DNA from: CAVQBJ01 sp963724405
GTDB lineage: Bacteria; Actinomycetota; Thermoleophilia; Solirubrobacterales; Solirubrobacteraceae
DNA length: 64,000 nucleotides
Assembly: GCA_963724405.1 (NCBI GenBank)
Contig: CAVRUQ010000003.1
Span: 1,488,001 to 1,552,000 of the forward strand
Direction of reading: 5' to 3'
Part shown: piece by piece, positions 32,355 through 41,549 of the stretch
Position numbering within the stretch: position 1 is the first letter of the stretch
Layout of the letters: every line of letters begins with the position of its first letter
Made by a program: the position numbers and the translations under genes
The notes under the pieces: generated by a model
Seen by the model: the letters and a program-made list of their open reading frames with translations, nothing else
The model's database searches: none
Told to the model about the DNA's origin: nothing

Positions 32355-35216
32355 TCAGGCGCCGTGGCACTTCTTGAATTTCTTGCCCGAGCCGCACCAG
32401 CAGGGGTCGTTGCGCCCGACCTGGTGCTCCTCGTCGACGCGTCGCTGCTCGACGACGGGCGCGCCGATGCCGCCGCCGTCTCCGCCGTTCTCGGGGGCGG
32501 CCAGCGCCGCGGCGCTCTCGCCGGCCGCGGCGGCCGCGATCGCCCCGGCTCCCACCGCGGCGCCACCGGAGTAGGACACGCGCGCCGGGCGCGTCGAGGT
32601 GCCCGACACGGGCACGGGGGGCGCCGGCGGGGCGCCGCCGCCGTTCTCGCCCTCGACGTTGACCTGGACGTGGAAGATCATGCGCGAGAAGTCGGTCCAG
32701 ATGCTGTTCATCAGGTCGCCGAAGAGCTCGAAGGCCTCGTTCTTGTAGGCGACGAGTGGGTCGATCTGGGCGAAGCCGCGCAGGTGGATGCCCTCGCGCA
32801 GGTAGTCCATGTCGTAGAGGTGCTCGCGCCAGCGCTCGTCGATGATCTGCAGGAGCAGGAAGCGCTCGAGCGCGCGCATGAGCTCTTCGCCGAGCTCGGT
32901 CTCGCGCGCGTCGTAGAGGCCGAGCGCGGACTCGGTCAGGCGCTGCACGAGCTCGGCGCGATTGGCGCTCTCGGGATCGAGGTCGTCGGGCTCGATGTCC
33001 ACCGGGAAGATCTGGTCGAGCGCGGCGAACAGGCCGTCGAGGTCCCAGTCCTCCATGAAATCGCCCGGCGTGTACTGGTTGACGATCCGCTCGATGACGC
33101 TCGAGATCTCCTCGCGCGACTCGCTGCCGATGTCCTCGCCTTCGAGCACCTTGTCCCGATAGGCGTAGACGATGCGACGCTGCTCGTTCATCACGTCGTC
33201 GTACTCGAGCACCCGCTTGCGCTGGAGGAAGTTCTGCTCCTCGACCTTGCGCTGCGCCTTCTCGATCTGCTTGGAGAGCATGCCCGCCTCGATCGGCTCC
33301 TCGTTGCCCTCCTCGTCGACGGCACCGAGGCGATCGAGGATCCGGTAGATGCGATCGCCGGCGAACAGACGGACGAGATCGTCCTCGGCCGAGAGGAAGA
33401 AGCGCGACTCGCCCGGGTCGCCCTGGCGTCCGGCGCGGCCGCGCAGCTGGTTGTCGATCCGGCGTGACTCGTGGCGCTCGGTACCGACGATGAACAGGCC
33501 GCCGGCCTCCTCGACCTGCTCGCGCGACTCGTCCACGCGCTGCTCGAGCGCGGGAATGATGTCGGCCATGCGCTCCTCGTAGTCGGGGTCGCCGGGCTGC
33601 AGGCCGAGCTTCGCGAGCTCGAGGTGGGCGAGATGCTCGGCGTTGCCGCCGAGCTTGATGTCGACGCCGCGACCGGCCATGTTGGTGGCGATCGTGACCG
33701 CCCCCGGCTGGCCGGCCTCGGCCACGATCTCGGCCTCGCGCGCGGCGTGCTCCGGCTTGGCGTTGAGCACGGTGTGCTTGATGCCGCGCTGGCGCAGCAT
33801 GTCGGACAGCAGCTCGGACACCTCGACGGAGATCGTGCCGACGAGCACCGGCTGGCCCGCCTCGTGACGAGCGGCGATCTCGCGCGCGACGGCGCTCCAC
33901 TTGCCGTCCTTCGTCTTGTAGACCTGGTCGTTGCGATCGTCGCGGACCATCGGGCGGTTGGTCGGGATCTGCACGACCGGCAACTCGTAGATCTTCATGA
34001 ACTCGGTCGCCTCGGTGAGGGCGGTGCCGGTCATGCCGCTCAGCTTCTCGTACAGGCGGAAGTAGTTCTGCAGCGTGATCGTGGCGAGCGTCTGGTTCTC
34101 CTCCTGGACGCGCACGCCCTCCTTCGCCTCGACGGCCTGGTGCAGCCCCTCCGACCAGCGCCGGCCCTCGAGGATGCGGCCGGTGAACTCGTCGATGATC
34201 TTCACCTCGCCGTCGATCACGGCGTAGTCGACGTCGCGCTGGTAGAGCGACTCGGCCTTGAGCGACTGGTGCAGGTGGTTGACCAGATGACCGTTCTCGG
34301 CCCGGTACAGGTGCTGGATGCCGAGGAAGCGCTCGGCCTTCGCGACGCCCTGCTCCATCACCGACACCGTCTTGTACTTCTCGTCGAACTCGTAGTCGAA
34401 GTCGGCCACGAAGTCCTTGCGCGAGCGCGGATCCATCCCCTCGGGCGTCTTGCCCGACGTCATCGTGCGGGCGAGGCGCGCGAACTTCGCGTACAGATCG
34501 GCCGCCTGCTCGGGCGCACCCGAGATGATCAGCGGCGTGCGCGCCTCGTCGATGAGAATGTTGTCGACCTCGTCCACGATCGCGAACGGATGGCCGCGCT
34601 GCACCTTCTCGCCGAGCTCGGTGGCCATGTTGTCGCGCAGGTAGTCGAACCCGAACTCGGAGTTCGTGCCGTAGACGACGTCGCACGCGTAGGACACGTG
34701 CTTGTCCGGGACGCTCTGCATGTTGGCGAGCACGCCGACCGTCACGCCGAGCGCGGTGTAGATCGGGCTCATCCACTCGGCGTCGCGGCGCGCGAGGTAG
34801 TCGTTGACCGTGACCACGTGTACGCCCTTGCGCTCGCCGGTCTCGGCGTTGCGCACGGCGAGCGAGTTGAGTACGACCGCGAGGGTCGCGGTCAGCGTCT
34901 TGCCCTCGCCGGTCTTCATCTCGGCGATCGAGCCCTCGTGCAGCGCCATGCCGCCGATGAGCTGGACGTCGAAATGGCGCATGCCCATCTTGCGCTTGCC
35001 GGTCTCGCGCACGATCGCGAAGCACTCCGGGAGCAGCTCGTCGAGCGATTCCCCGTTGCGCGCACGCTCGCGCAGCTCATCCATGCGCTCGCGCAGCTCG
35101 TCGTCGGTCTCCTCCTCGAGCTCAGGCTCGAAGGCGTTGATCAGTCCGACGCGCTGTTGATAGCGCTTGAATTGGCTTCCCTCTCCCCAGTTGAGGGCAC
35201 GGTCGAGCAGACCCAT
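32355..35216 (-). CDS. secA: Preprotein translocase ATPase SecA
   Basis: 953 residues from ATG 35216 (MGLLDRALNWGEGSQ). Walker A is in AEMKTGEGKTLTATLA, the DEAD-like box in FAIVDEVDNILIDEAR, and the second helicase half in TNMAGRGVDIKLGGNAEH and GRAGRQGDPGESRFFLS. An Ala/Gly/Pro-rich linker (residues about 870-925) leads to the C-terminal SEC-C zinc motif CWCGSGKKFKKCH. It drives protein export through SecYEG. The linker is longer and more low-complexity than in most SecA proteins. hpf lies upstream on the same strand, as often seen. Confidence 0.98.
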   Translation of the reverse strand: MGLLDRALNWGEGSQFKRYQQRVGLINAFEPELEEETDDELRERMDELRERARNGESLDELLPECFAIVRETGKRKMGMRHFDVQLIGGMALHEGSIAEMKTGEGKTLTATLAVVLNSLAVRNAETGERKGVHVVTVNDYLARRDAEWMSPIYTALGVTVGVLANMQSVPDKHVSYACDVVYGTNSEFGFDYLRDNMATELGEKVQRGHPFAIVDEVDNILIDEARTPLIISGAPEQAADLYAKFARLARTMTSGKTPEGMDPRSRKDFVADFDYEFDEKYKTVSVMEQGVAKAERFLGIQHLYRAENGHLVNHLHQSLKAESLYQRDVDYAVIDGEVKIIDEFTGRILEGRRWSEGLHQAVEAKEGVRVQEENQTLATITLQNYFRLYEKLSGMTGTALTEATEFMKIYELPVVQIPTNRPMVRDDRNDQVYKTKDGKWSAVAREIAARHEAGQPVLVGTISVEVSELLSDMLRQRGIKHTVLNAKPEHAAREAEIVAEAGQPGAVTIATNMAGRGVDIKLGGNAEHLAHLELAKLGLQPGDPDYEERMADIIPALEQRVDESREQVEEAGGLFIVGTERHESRRIDNQLRGRAGRQGDPGESRFFLSAEDDLVRLFAGDRIYRILDRLGAVDEEGNEEPIEAGMLSKQIEKAQRKVEEQNFLQRKRVLEYDDVMNEQRRIVYAYRDKVLEGEDIGSESREEISSVIERIVNQYTPGDFMEDWDLDGLFAALDQIFPVDIEPDDLDPESANRAELVQRLTESALGLYDARETELGEELMRALERFLLLQIIDERWREHLYDMDYLREGIHLRGFAQIDPLVAYKNEAFELFGDLMNSIWTDFSRMIFHVQVNVEGENGGGAPPAPPVPVSGTSTRPARVSYSGGAAVGAGAIAAAAAGESAAALAAPENGGDGGGIGAPVVEQRRVDEEHQVGRNDPCWCGSGKKFKKCHGA

Positions 35217-35343
35217 ATCGACTTGAGCGTAGCAGCGGATCGAGCTCGTTGAACGCCCCCCGAGCGCGCCCCGGCACCGGCGCCCCGGGAGGGGCGCATG
35301 CACGCGGCGAACGGCCGCTCACAGGACCGGGCCGACGCCGGGC

Positions 35344-35363
35344 GGGCGCTCCGCAGAGCGCCC
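35344..35363 (-). terminator. Hairpin between hpf and secA
   Basis: Arms 35344-35351 (GGGCGCTC) and 35356-35363 (GAGCGCCC) with a four-base loop, 44 bases after the hpf stop. No T-run follows, so it may only attenuate reading into secA. Nothing else is seen in 35217-35406. Confidence 0.4.
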
Positions 35364-35406
35364 GACGGGATCGCAGGGTGGCCGCCGACGGCGGCGGGCA
35401 GCGGCC

Positions 35407-35757
35407 TCAGGTCGCGGTCGACGGCTCGGACGTCACGCGGGCCGCGCGTGACTCGCGCCGGGCCCGGCGCTTGTCGCGGTGGCGCTTGACCTGCACCGCG
35501 AGCTCGTCGCAGACCAGGTTGACCGAATGCGTGAGGTCACCGGACGCGTCTCGCGCACGCAGTGTCACGCCCTTCAGGTACAGCGTCGCCTCGGCCACCT
35601 GGCAGTCGGGATTGGCCGGGTTGCGCTCCTCGAAGATCTCCACCTCCAGCCGGGCGAGGTCGGACACCTGACGGGCGACCTTCGCAAAGCGGCGCTCAAC
35701 GTGGATCCGCATCTCGTCGGTGACCGGGATATTGCGGCCCTTGACGTGGATCTGCAT
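35407..35757 (-). CDS. hpf: Ribosome hibernation-promoting factor, short form
   Basis: 116 residues. It starts MQIHVKGRNIPVTDEMRIHV and has the beta-alpha-beta fold of HPF/YfiA, ending in a basic tail (VKRHRDKRRARRESRAAR). The C-terminal dimerisation domain of long HPF is absent, although most actinobacteria carry the long form. It binds the 30S subunit and silences ribosomes in slow growth. GAAGGAGG precedes the start. Confidence 0.88.
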   Translation of the reverse strand: MQIHVKGRNIPVTDEMRIHVERRFAKVARQVSDLARLEVEIFEERNPANPDCQVAEATLYLKGVTLRARDASGDLTHSVNLVCDELAVQVKRHRDKRRARRESRAARVTSEPSTAT

Positions 35758-35815
35758 CGGTTGGCCTCCTTCGGCGAGGATATATGTGGGGCCGGCCTAT
35801 GGCCCTTTCGCGGTG

Positions 35816-35844
35816 ATGCTACGCCGGGGTTCGGCGATTGTCAT
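35816..35844 (-). promoter_or_regulatory. Sigma-A-like promoter for hpf
   Basis: On the minus strand ATGACA (35844-35839) and TAGCAT (35821-35816) are 17 bases apart, about 60 bases before the hpf start. Spacing is ideal, and four or five of six bases match each consensus. Confidence 0.5.
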
Positions 35845-35967
35845 CCCGCGGCATTACGGATACAGAATCAGCATCGAGCACGCTCGCGCCGACGGAGAGA
35901 GCCGCGACCCGGGGGCCATACGAACGTCGAGCGCCGCGGTCCGGGAGCGCCGACGGCCCGGGCGCCG

Positions 35968-36976
35968 TCAGGAGGCCCGGACGGCGGCGCGCGGGCGCAG
36001 GCTCTGCAGGATGCCCGCGTGGCCGGCGATCGCCCCGATGAGGATCGCCTCGGCGGCGACCTCGGTGCCCGGGCAGCACGATCGTGTCGCGCAGCTGCGC
36101 GCGCTCGCCGATGCGGGCGCCGTCCCCGATCACGACCGGTCCCTGCAGGCGCACGCCCTCACCGATGATCACGTCGTGGCCGATCCACGCCGGCGCCTCG
36201 ATGTCCGTGGTGACCGGCAGCGTCGTCGAACCCGCGACCCGCACGCCGGGGGCGGTCTCGGTGCCGGTGAGCTCCAGCTGCAGCTTCCCGGCCAGCGCGT
36301 CGAACGTTCCCTGTCGCAGCTCGCCGAGCGACCCCACGTCGTTCCAGTACTCGTCGCCGATCTCGTGGATGTAGAAGGGCACGTCGTGCTCGAGGAGCGT
36401 CGGGTAGACGTCGGTGGCCCAGTCGACGAACGGCCGGTCGGGGAAGTAGTCGAAGATCCCGGGCTCGAACATGTAGATGCCGCAGTTGCCGAGGTCCGAG
36501 AGCGCCTCCTCCGGCGGCGGCTTCTCCTGGAAGCCGGTGATGCGCCCATCGGCGTCGTGCAGGACGACGCCGTACTCGCGCGTGTCGGTGACCCGCTTGA
36601 CCGCGAGCGTGGCCACCGATCCCGTCTCGCGATGGCGCGCGGCGAACCGCGTGAGGTCGAGGTCGGTCAGCGCGTCGCCGGAGATGACGAGGAAGGTGTC
36701 AGCGCCGAAGAAATCCGCGCAGTTGCGCACGCCGCCCGCCGTGCCGAGCAGCTCCTCCTCGAAGCGGTACTCGAGGCGATCCCCGAAGTACTCACGGATG
36801 CTGTCCGGGAAGTAGTGCAGGTTGGCGATCACGTCCTCGAAGCCGTGGCGATCGAGCAGATCGACGATGTGCGCCATCACGGGCCGGTCGAGCACCGGCA
36901 CCATCGGCTTGGTGATCTCGTAGGTGAGCGGCCGCAGACGCGTCCCGAGCCCGGCGGCTAGAACCATCGCTCTCAC
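35968..36976 (-). CDS. Sugar-phosphate nucleotidyltransferase with left-handed-helix tail, frameshifted
   Basis: From GTG 36976 (VRAMVLAAGLGTRLRPLTYE). The nucleotide-binding GLGTRLRPL with KPMVPVLDRPV is followed by GTAGGVRNC and FLVISGDALTDLDL (metal Asp) and NCGIYMFEPG, then hexapeptide repeats (IGHDVIIGEGVRLQGPVVIG). After DTIVLPG the frame is lost near 36070: one C too many in a CCC run. In the shifted frame it continues TEVAAEAILIGAIAGHAGIL to a stop at 35968. It makes a nucleoside-diphosphate sugar (GDP-mannose or dTDP/UDP-glucose type). The break is probably a sequence error, since both sides are well conserved. Confidence 0.75.
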
Positions 36977-37028
36977 GGCGCCGGAAGCTACCTCAAACGC
37001 CGCGTGGACGCGATGACGCCTCGGGCGC

Positions 37029-38332
37029 TCAGGCGCCCGCCTCGGATGACCGCTCGGCGCCCCCACCCCAGGACCCGAGGTACTCCCGCTGGGCCGCCGT
37101 CGGCTCGTCGATCTGCACGTGCAGCGACTCGAGCTTCAGCCGGGCCACCTCGCGGTCGATCGCGTCGGGCACCGGCAGCACCGCGCGCGGGAGCGACCCC
37201 TCGCTGCGCACGAGATATTCCACGCACAGCGCCTGGTTGGCGAACGACATGTCCATCACCGCCGCCGGGTGCCCCTCGGCGGCGGCCAGGTTGACCACCC
37301 GCCCCTGGGCGAGGAGGTGCAGATGCCGCCCGGCGAGTCGATACTCGCGCACGAGGGGAAGCACGTCGCGCGCCGGCCCGTCCGCGAGCGCGGCGAGCGC
37401 GGCGACGTCGATCTCGAGGTCGAAGTGACCGGCGTTGGCCAGCACGGCGCCGTCGGGCATCCGCTCGAAGTGCTCCGCCGTGAGCACGTCCCGGCTGCCG
37501 GTGACGGTGATGAACACGTCGCCGCGCTCGGCCGCGGCCAGCGCCGGCATCACCTCATAGCCCTCCATCCGGGCCTCGAGCGCGCGCAGCGGGTCGATCT
37601 CGCAGACGATGACCGACGCGCCGGCGCCGCGGGCTCGCTGGGCGACGCCGCGCCCGGTCCAGCCATAGCCGAGCACGACGATCGTCCGGCCGGCCAGCAG
37701 TATGTTCGTCGCGCGCAGGATCCCGTCGAGCGTCGACTGCCCGGTGCCGTAGCGGTCGTTGAACGTGCGCTCCGTGCGCGCCTCGTTCACGGCCAGGATT
37801 GCGCACCCGAGCTGTCCCTCGGCCTCGAGCGCGCGCACCCGCAAGAGCCCGGCAGTCGTCTCCTCGGTGCCTCCGAGCATCCGCCGGGCGTGCTCGGGCC
37901 GAGCGGCGTGGATCGTCGTGATGAGGTCGGCGCCGTCGTCGATCGTCACCGCCGGATCGGAGTGTACGAGCGCCGCGACGTGCTCGGCATAGCGTTCGAT
38001 CGCCTCGCCCCGCGCCGCGTACACCTCGGCGCCGTCGTGCTCGACGAGCGCCGCGGCGACGTCGTCCTGGGTCGAGAGCGGGTTCGCCGAGCACAGCCCG
38101 ACCGCAGCGCCCCGCCCGCGATGAGCGTCCGCACGAGGTTGGCCGTCTCCGCAGTGACGTGCAGGCAGATGGCCACGCGCACGCCGTCGAGCGGGCGGTC
38201 GCGCGTGAGCCGGGCCCGTATCTCGCGCAGGACGGGCATCTGGCCGTTGGCCCACTCGATGCGCGCCTCGCCCTCATCGGCCAGGGCGAGGTCGGCGACG
38301 GCGTGCGGCGGCGACTTCGGCGAGCGAGCCAT
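37029..38332 (-). CDS. Second S-adenosylhomocysteine hydrolase, archaeal/Thermotoga-like, frameshifted
   Basis: From ATG 38332. Frame one carries ARIEWANGQMPVLREIR and GVRVAICLHVTAETANLVRT. A one-base loss near 38115 moves the rest (GLCSANPLSTQDDVAAALVE) to another frame, which continues to 37029. NAD motif GYGWTGRGVAQRARG, as in the short, non-bacterial-type AHCY enzymes (about 420 residues, without the roughly 40-residue insert). Normally it would split SAH into adenosine and homocysteine. It sits just after a canonical ahcY on the same strand. The frameshift may be a sequence error. Confidence 0.75.
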
Positions 38333-38394
38333 CTGTGGGCGCGAGCCTACCCCTCCCCCCGGCCGCGCTCGGGCCGCCCGGGCCGCCGGGGGCC

Positions 38395-38416
38395 GACCCG
38401 GCCGCCCGGCCGGGTC
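38395..38416 (-). terminator. Hairpin just after ahcY
   Basis: Perfect arms GACCCGGCC (38395-38403) and GGCCGGGTC (38408-38416) around a four-base loop, five bases past the ahcY stop. A GC-rich tail with no T-run follows, so full termination is unsure. Confidence 0.5.
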
Positions 38417-38420
38417 GATC

Positions 38421-39881
38421 TCAGTAGCGGTAGTGATCGGGCTTGTACGGGCCCTCGACCGGCACGCCGATGTAACGCGCCTGCTCGGGCGACAGCGTCG
38501 TCAGGTGCACGCCGAGCGCATCGAGGTGCAGGCGCGCGACCTTCTCGTCAAGGTGCTTCGGCAGCACGTACACCTTCCGCTCGTAGGAGTCGTTCTTGGT
38601 GAACAGCTCGATCTGGGCGATCGTCTGGTTGGTGAACGAGTTGGACATCACGAAGCTCGGGTGCCCGGTCGCGTTGCCGAGATTGAGCAGACGGCCCTCG
38701 GACAGCACGATCACGGTGTGCCCGTCGGAAAAGCGCCACTCGTCGACCTGCGGCTTGATGTTGATGTGCTCGATCCCGGGGGTCTTCGCCAGGCCGGCCA
38801 TGTCGATCTCGTTGTCGAAGTGCCCGATGTTGCCGACGATCGCCTGGTGCTTCATGCGGGCCATGTCGGCGGCGGTGATGATGTCCTTGTTGCCGGTCGC
38901 GGTGATGAAGATGTCGCCCGTGCCGATGACATCCTCGAGCGTGGCCACCTGATAGCCCTCCATCGCCGCCTGCAGCGCGCAGATCGGATCGATCTCGGTG
39001 ACGATCACCCGGGCGCCCTGGCCGCGCAGCGAGTCCGCGCAGCCCTTGCCGACGTCGCCGTAGCCGCACACGACGGCGACCTTGCCGCCGATCATCACGT
39101 CGGTCGCGCGGTTGATTCCGTCCACGAGCGAGTGCCGGCAGCCGTAGAGGTTGTCGAACTTGGACTTCGTGACCGAGTCGTTGACGTTGATGGCCGGGAA
39201 CAGGAGCGTGCCCTCGACCTGCATCTGGTACAGGCGATGCACGCCGGTCGTCGTCTCCTCGGTCACGCCCTTGATGCCCTCGCCGATGCGCGTCCAGCGC
39301 GTCTGATCCTCGCCCAGCGAGCGCGTGAGCGTCTCGAGGATGACGCGGAACTCCTCCGACTCGGCGGTCGCCGGGTCGGGCACCTTGCCGGCCGCCTCGT
39401 ATTGGGTGCCGAGGTGGACGAGCAGCGTGGCGTCGCCGCCGTCGTCGAGGATCATGTTCGGCCCGCCCTCGGCGTCCGGCCAGACCAGCGCCTGCTCGGT
39501 GCACCACCAGTACTCCTCGAGCGTCTCGCCCTTCCACGCGTACACCGGCACGCCGCGCGGATCCTGCTCGGTGCCGTTCGGACCGACGACGACCGCCGCG
39601 GCGGCGTGATCCTGCGTGGAGAAGATGTTGCAGCTCGCCCAGCGGACCTCGGCGCCGAGCGCGACGAGCGTCTCGATCAGCACGGCGGTCTGGATCGTCA
39701 TGTGCAGCGAGCCGGTGACGCGCGCGCCGCGCAGCGGCTGCGCGTCGGCGAACTCGGCGCGAGTGCGCATCAGCCCCGGCATCTCGTGCTCGGCGAGCTG
39801 GATCTCCTTGCGCCCGAAGGCGGCCAGCGAGAGGTCGGCGACCTTGAAATCGGTCTCGGTGAGCGTGGCGGTGTCGGTCAT
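38421..39881 (-). CDS. ahcY: S-adenosylhomocysteine hydrolase AhcY
   Basis: 486 residues, the usual bacterial length with the insert around residues 150-190. Conserved: GSLHMTIQTAVLIETL, WASCNIFSTQDHAAAA, MILDDGGDATLLVH, INVNDSVTKSKFDNLYGCR, the NAD motif VCGYGDVGKGCADSL and the C-terminal KPDHYRY, which reaches the partner's active site. It splits SAH to adenosine and homocysteine, pulling SAM-dependent methylation forward. ATG 39881 overlaps the stop of a MerR regulator (ATGA), so the two are made together. Confidence 0.97.
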   Translation of the reverse strand: MTDTATLTETDFKVADLSLAAFGRKEIQLAEHEMPGLMRTRAEFADAQPLRGARVTGSLHMTIQTAVLIETLVALGAEVRWASCNIFSTQDHAAAAVVVGPNGTEQDPRGVPVYAWKGETLEEYWWCTEQALVWPDAEGGPNMILDDGGDATLLVHLGTQYEAAGKVPDPATAESEEFRVILETLTRSLGEDQTRWTRIGEGIKGVTEETTTGVHRLYQMQVEGTLLFPAINVNDSVTKSKFDNLYGCRHSLVDGINRATDVMIGGKVAVVCGYGDVGKGCADSLRGQGARVIVTEIDPICALQAAMEGYQVATLEDVIGTGDIFITATGNKDIITAADMARMKHQAIVGNIGHFDNEIDMAGLAKTPGIEHINIKPQVDEWRFSDGHTVIVLSEGRLLNLGNATGHPSFVMSNSFTNQTIAQIELFTKNDSYERKVYVLPKHLDEKVARLHLDALGVHLTTLSPEQARYIGVPVEGPYKPDHYRY

Positions 39882-40321
39882 GTGGTCTCCCCGCGGGACG
39901 AGGTCCCGGTCAGCGCCGCCTCGGGGGCGGCGTCACGGTCATCAGAGCCGGCCGGGTCGCGGCGCAGCCTTGCGGCGGCCAGCAGCAGCCGCTCATGCTT
40001 GTCCTGCTCGAAGCGCAGCCAGTCGTCGGCCGGCACGTCGGCCGGGCGCTCGGGCTGGGCCTCGAGCCACTCGTCGACGGCCCCGCGCAGGGTCGTGTCG
40101 TGCCGCAGGCGCGACGCGAAGCCGATGTCGCTCAGCGCGAGGTCGAAGCGGTGCAGCAACTCGCGCAGGGTGCGCAGCCGCTGCAGCTCGCCCGGTCCGT
40201 ATAGGCGGTAGCCGGCGCTGGAGCGCGCGGGCTCGACGAGTCCGGCGCGCTCGACGTAGCGGAGCATGCGCGCCGACCATCCGGTCGTCTGCGCAGCCTC
40301 GTTGATCGTCAGCGCCTGCAT
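39878..40321 (-). CDS. MerR-family regulator coupled to ahcY
   Basis: 147 residues. The MerR winged helix is complete: LTINEAAQTTGWSARMLRYV, ERAGLVEPARSSAGYRLYG, and ELQRLRTLRELLHRFDLALS leading to a coiled-coil dimerisation helix. No Cys metal-site pattern is present, so it is not a metal sensor of the MerR/CueR type. The C-terminus is disordered-looking. Its stop overlaps the ahcY start, suggesting joint expression and perhaps control of SAM-cycle genes; an inverted repeat just upstream is a likely own operator. Confidence 0.88.
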   Translation of the reverse strand: MQALTINEAAQTTGWSARMLRYVERAGLVEPARSSAGYRLYGPGELQRLRTLRELLHRFDLALSDIGFASRLRHDTTLRGAVDEWLEAQPERPADVPADDWLRFEQDKHERLLLAAARLRRDPAGSDDRDAAPEAALTGTSSRGETT

Positions 40322-40328
40322 CGGCGCT

Positions 40329-40352
40329 ACCTTATCACGCTTGTGTCAAGGT
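40329..40352 (-). promoter_or_regulatory. Candidate MerR operator with TTGACA
   Basis: Arms ACCTTATCAC (40329-40338) and GTGTCAAGGT (40343-40352) match at eight of ten positions around GCTT, eight bases before the merR start. On the minus strand it contains TTGACA (40349-40344), a good -35. Binding here would block transcription of merR-ahcY, fitting autoregulation. No clear -10 was found. Confidence 0.5.
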
Positions 40353-40384
40353 TTGGCCGGGGCGCGATGTGCCCGGCGACGGCG

Positions 40385-41467
40385 CTACTGGCTCGCGAGT
40401 GACCCCTTGAGCTCGTCGATCGCGGCGACCGGACCCGGGTCGACACCCCGCAGCACGGCCAGGTAGAGCGACACGAGGTCGCCGAGCAGCACGAGCGAGA
40501 TGACCCGCTCGATCTCGGTCTGCCCGCGCGTCTCCACCCGGAACGTCGCGGCCGCGTGCGGGGCGATGATGCGCTCGGTGAGCTCGATGCGCTCCTTGAC
40601 CCGCGGGTGGGTGTCGGCGTCGTCGAGGAACACCGCCGAGAAGCGCCCGATCTCCGGTGCTCCGGCCCAGCCGACGATCTCGTTGTGGTCGAGCTCGGGC
40701 AGTTCGGCCGAGAACGCGGGCACCTTCGCGTTCTCGTTGAACTGCGTCTTCCAGCGGTAGGCGATCGGCACGGTCAGCCCGGCGCCAGCGATCTGGGCGG
40801 CCGTCCCGTGCAGTCCGCGCGCCAGCTCCTTGGCCAGCGAGTCATCGGGGGCGTCGGGACCCCACTCCTCGACCAGCAGCTCGGTGTGGTGGGCGGCGAC
40901 GTCGATCTCCGACGTCAGGCGCGGCCCGGCGCCGCACAGCGCGGCCACCTCGAGCGCGGCCACGACCATATAGCCGACCGCGGCGCGCGGCTGAAAGCCG
41001 CCGGGCAGCGGGATCACCGGCACGCGGTCCTCGCGCGCCATCTCGGCCAGCCGGCCGCCGGTGGTGACGATGACGCGATGGGCGTCGAGCGCGCCGGCGG
41101 ACTCGTAGCAGGCGAGCGCCTCCTCGGTGTTGCCCGAGTAGCTGGCGATCAGCACGGTCGTATCGGGGGTCGTCCACGGCGGCAGCCCGTACGCGCGTCC
41201 GGCCAGGATCGGGCGCGACTGGTGATCGCCGAGCGCGGCGCGCGCGAGCATGCCGCCGATCGCCGAGCCACCCATGCCGGCCACGACGAGCCCGTCCTTC
41301 GTGTCCCACGGCTCCAGGAAGGCGGTCTCCACGCGCGTCAGCGCATCGCGCAGGTGCTCGGGCAGCGCGAGCACGTCGCGCAGCTGGTTGGTCGAGTCCA
41401 CGCGGGCGATCGCCTCGCGGGAAAGTGCAGCAGCGACGCCGGGGGCCGGCGCTCCGGCGCTCATCAT
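40385..41467 (-). CDS. Bifunctional phosphoglucose/phosphomannose isomerase
   Basis: 360 residues from ATG 41467, preceded by GAGGAGAC. Two SIS domains are seen: the first with VVAGMGGSAIGGMLARA and IASYSGNTEEALACYESA, and the second ending in the PGI/PMI C-terminal region (AYRWKTQFNENAKVPAFSAE, LDHNEIVGW). This family interconverts glucose-6-P, fructose-6-P and mannose-6-P, feeding GDP-mannose and UDP-glucose routes. The nucleotidyltransferase gene lies 82 bases upstream, likely in the same transcript. Confidence 0.92.
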   Translation of the reverse strand: MMSAGAPAPGVAAALSREAIARVDSTNQLRDVLALPEHLRDALTRVETAFLEPWDTKDGLVVAGMGGSAIGGMLARAALGDHQSRPILAGRAYGLPPWTTPDTTVLIASYSGNTEEALACYESAGALDAHRVIVTTGGRLAEMAREDRVPVIPLPGGFQPRAAVGYMVVAALEVAALCGAGPRLTSEIDVAAHHTELLVEEWGPDAPDDSLAKELARGLHGTAAQIAGAGLTVPIAYRWKTQFNENAKVPAFSAELPELDHNEIVGWAGAPEIGRFSAVFLDDADTHPRVKERIELTERIIAPHAAATFRVETRGQTEIERVISLVLLGDLVSLYLAVLRGVDPGPVAAIDELKGSLASQ

Positions 41468-41549
41468 GATCGTCTCCTCGGGGTGTCGGTCTGCGGGCGT
41501 TCCGCAGTGGTCTGGATCGGCTGGTGGCTCATGGCGGCGGCGGACAGCC

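Noticed and set aside
32316..35252. Long plus-strand open frames opposite secA
   Set aside because: They mirror the codon pattern of secA on the other strand and show no motifs or start signals.
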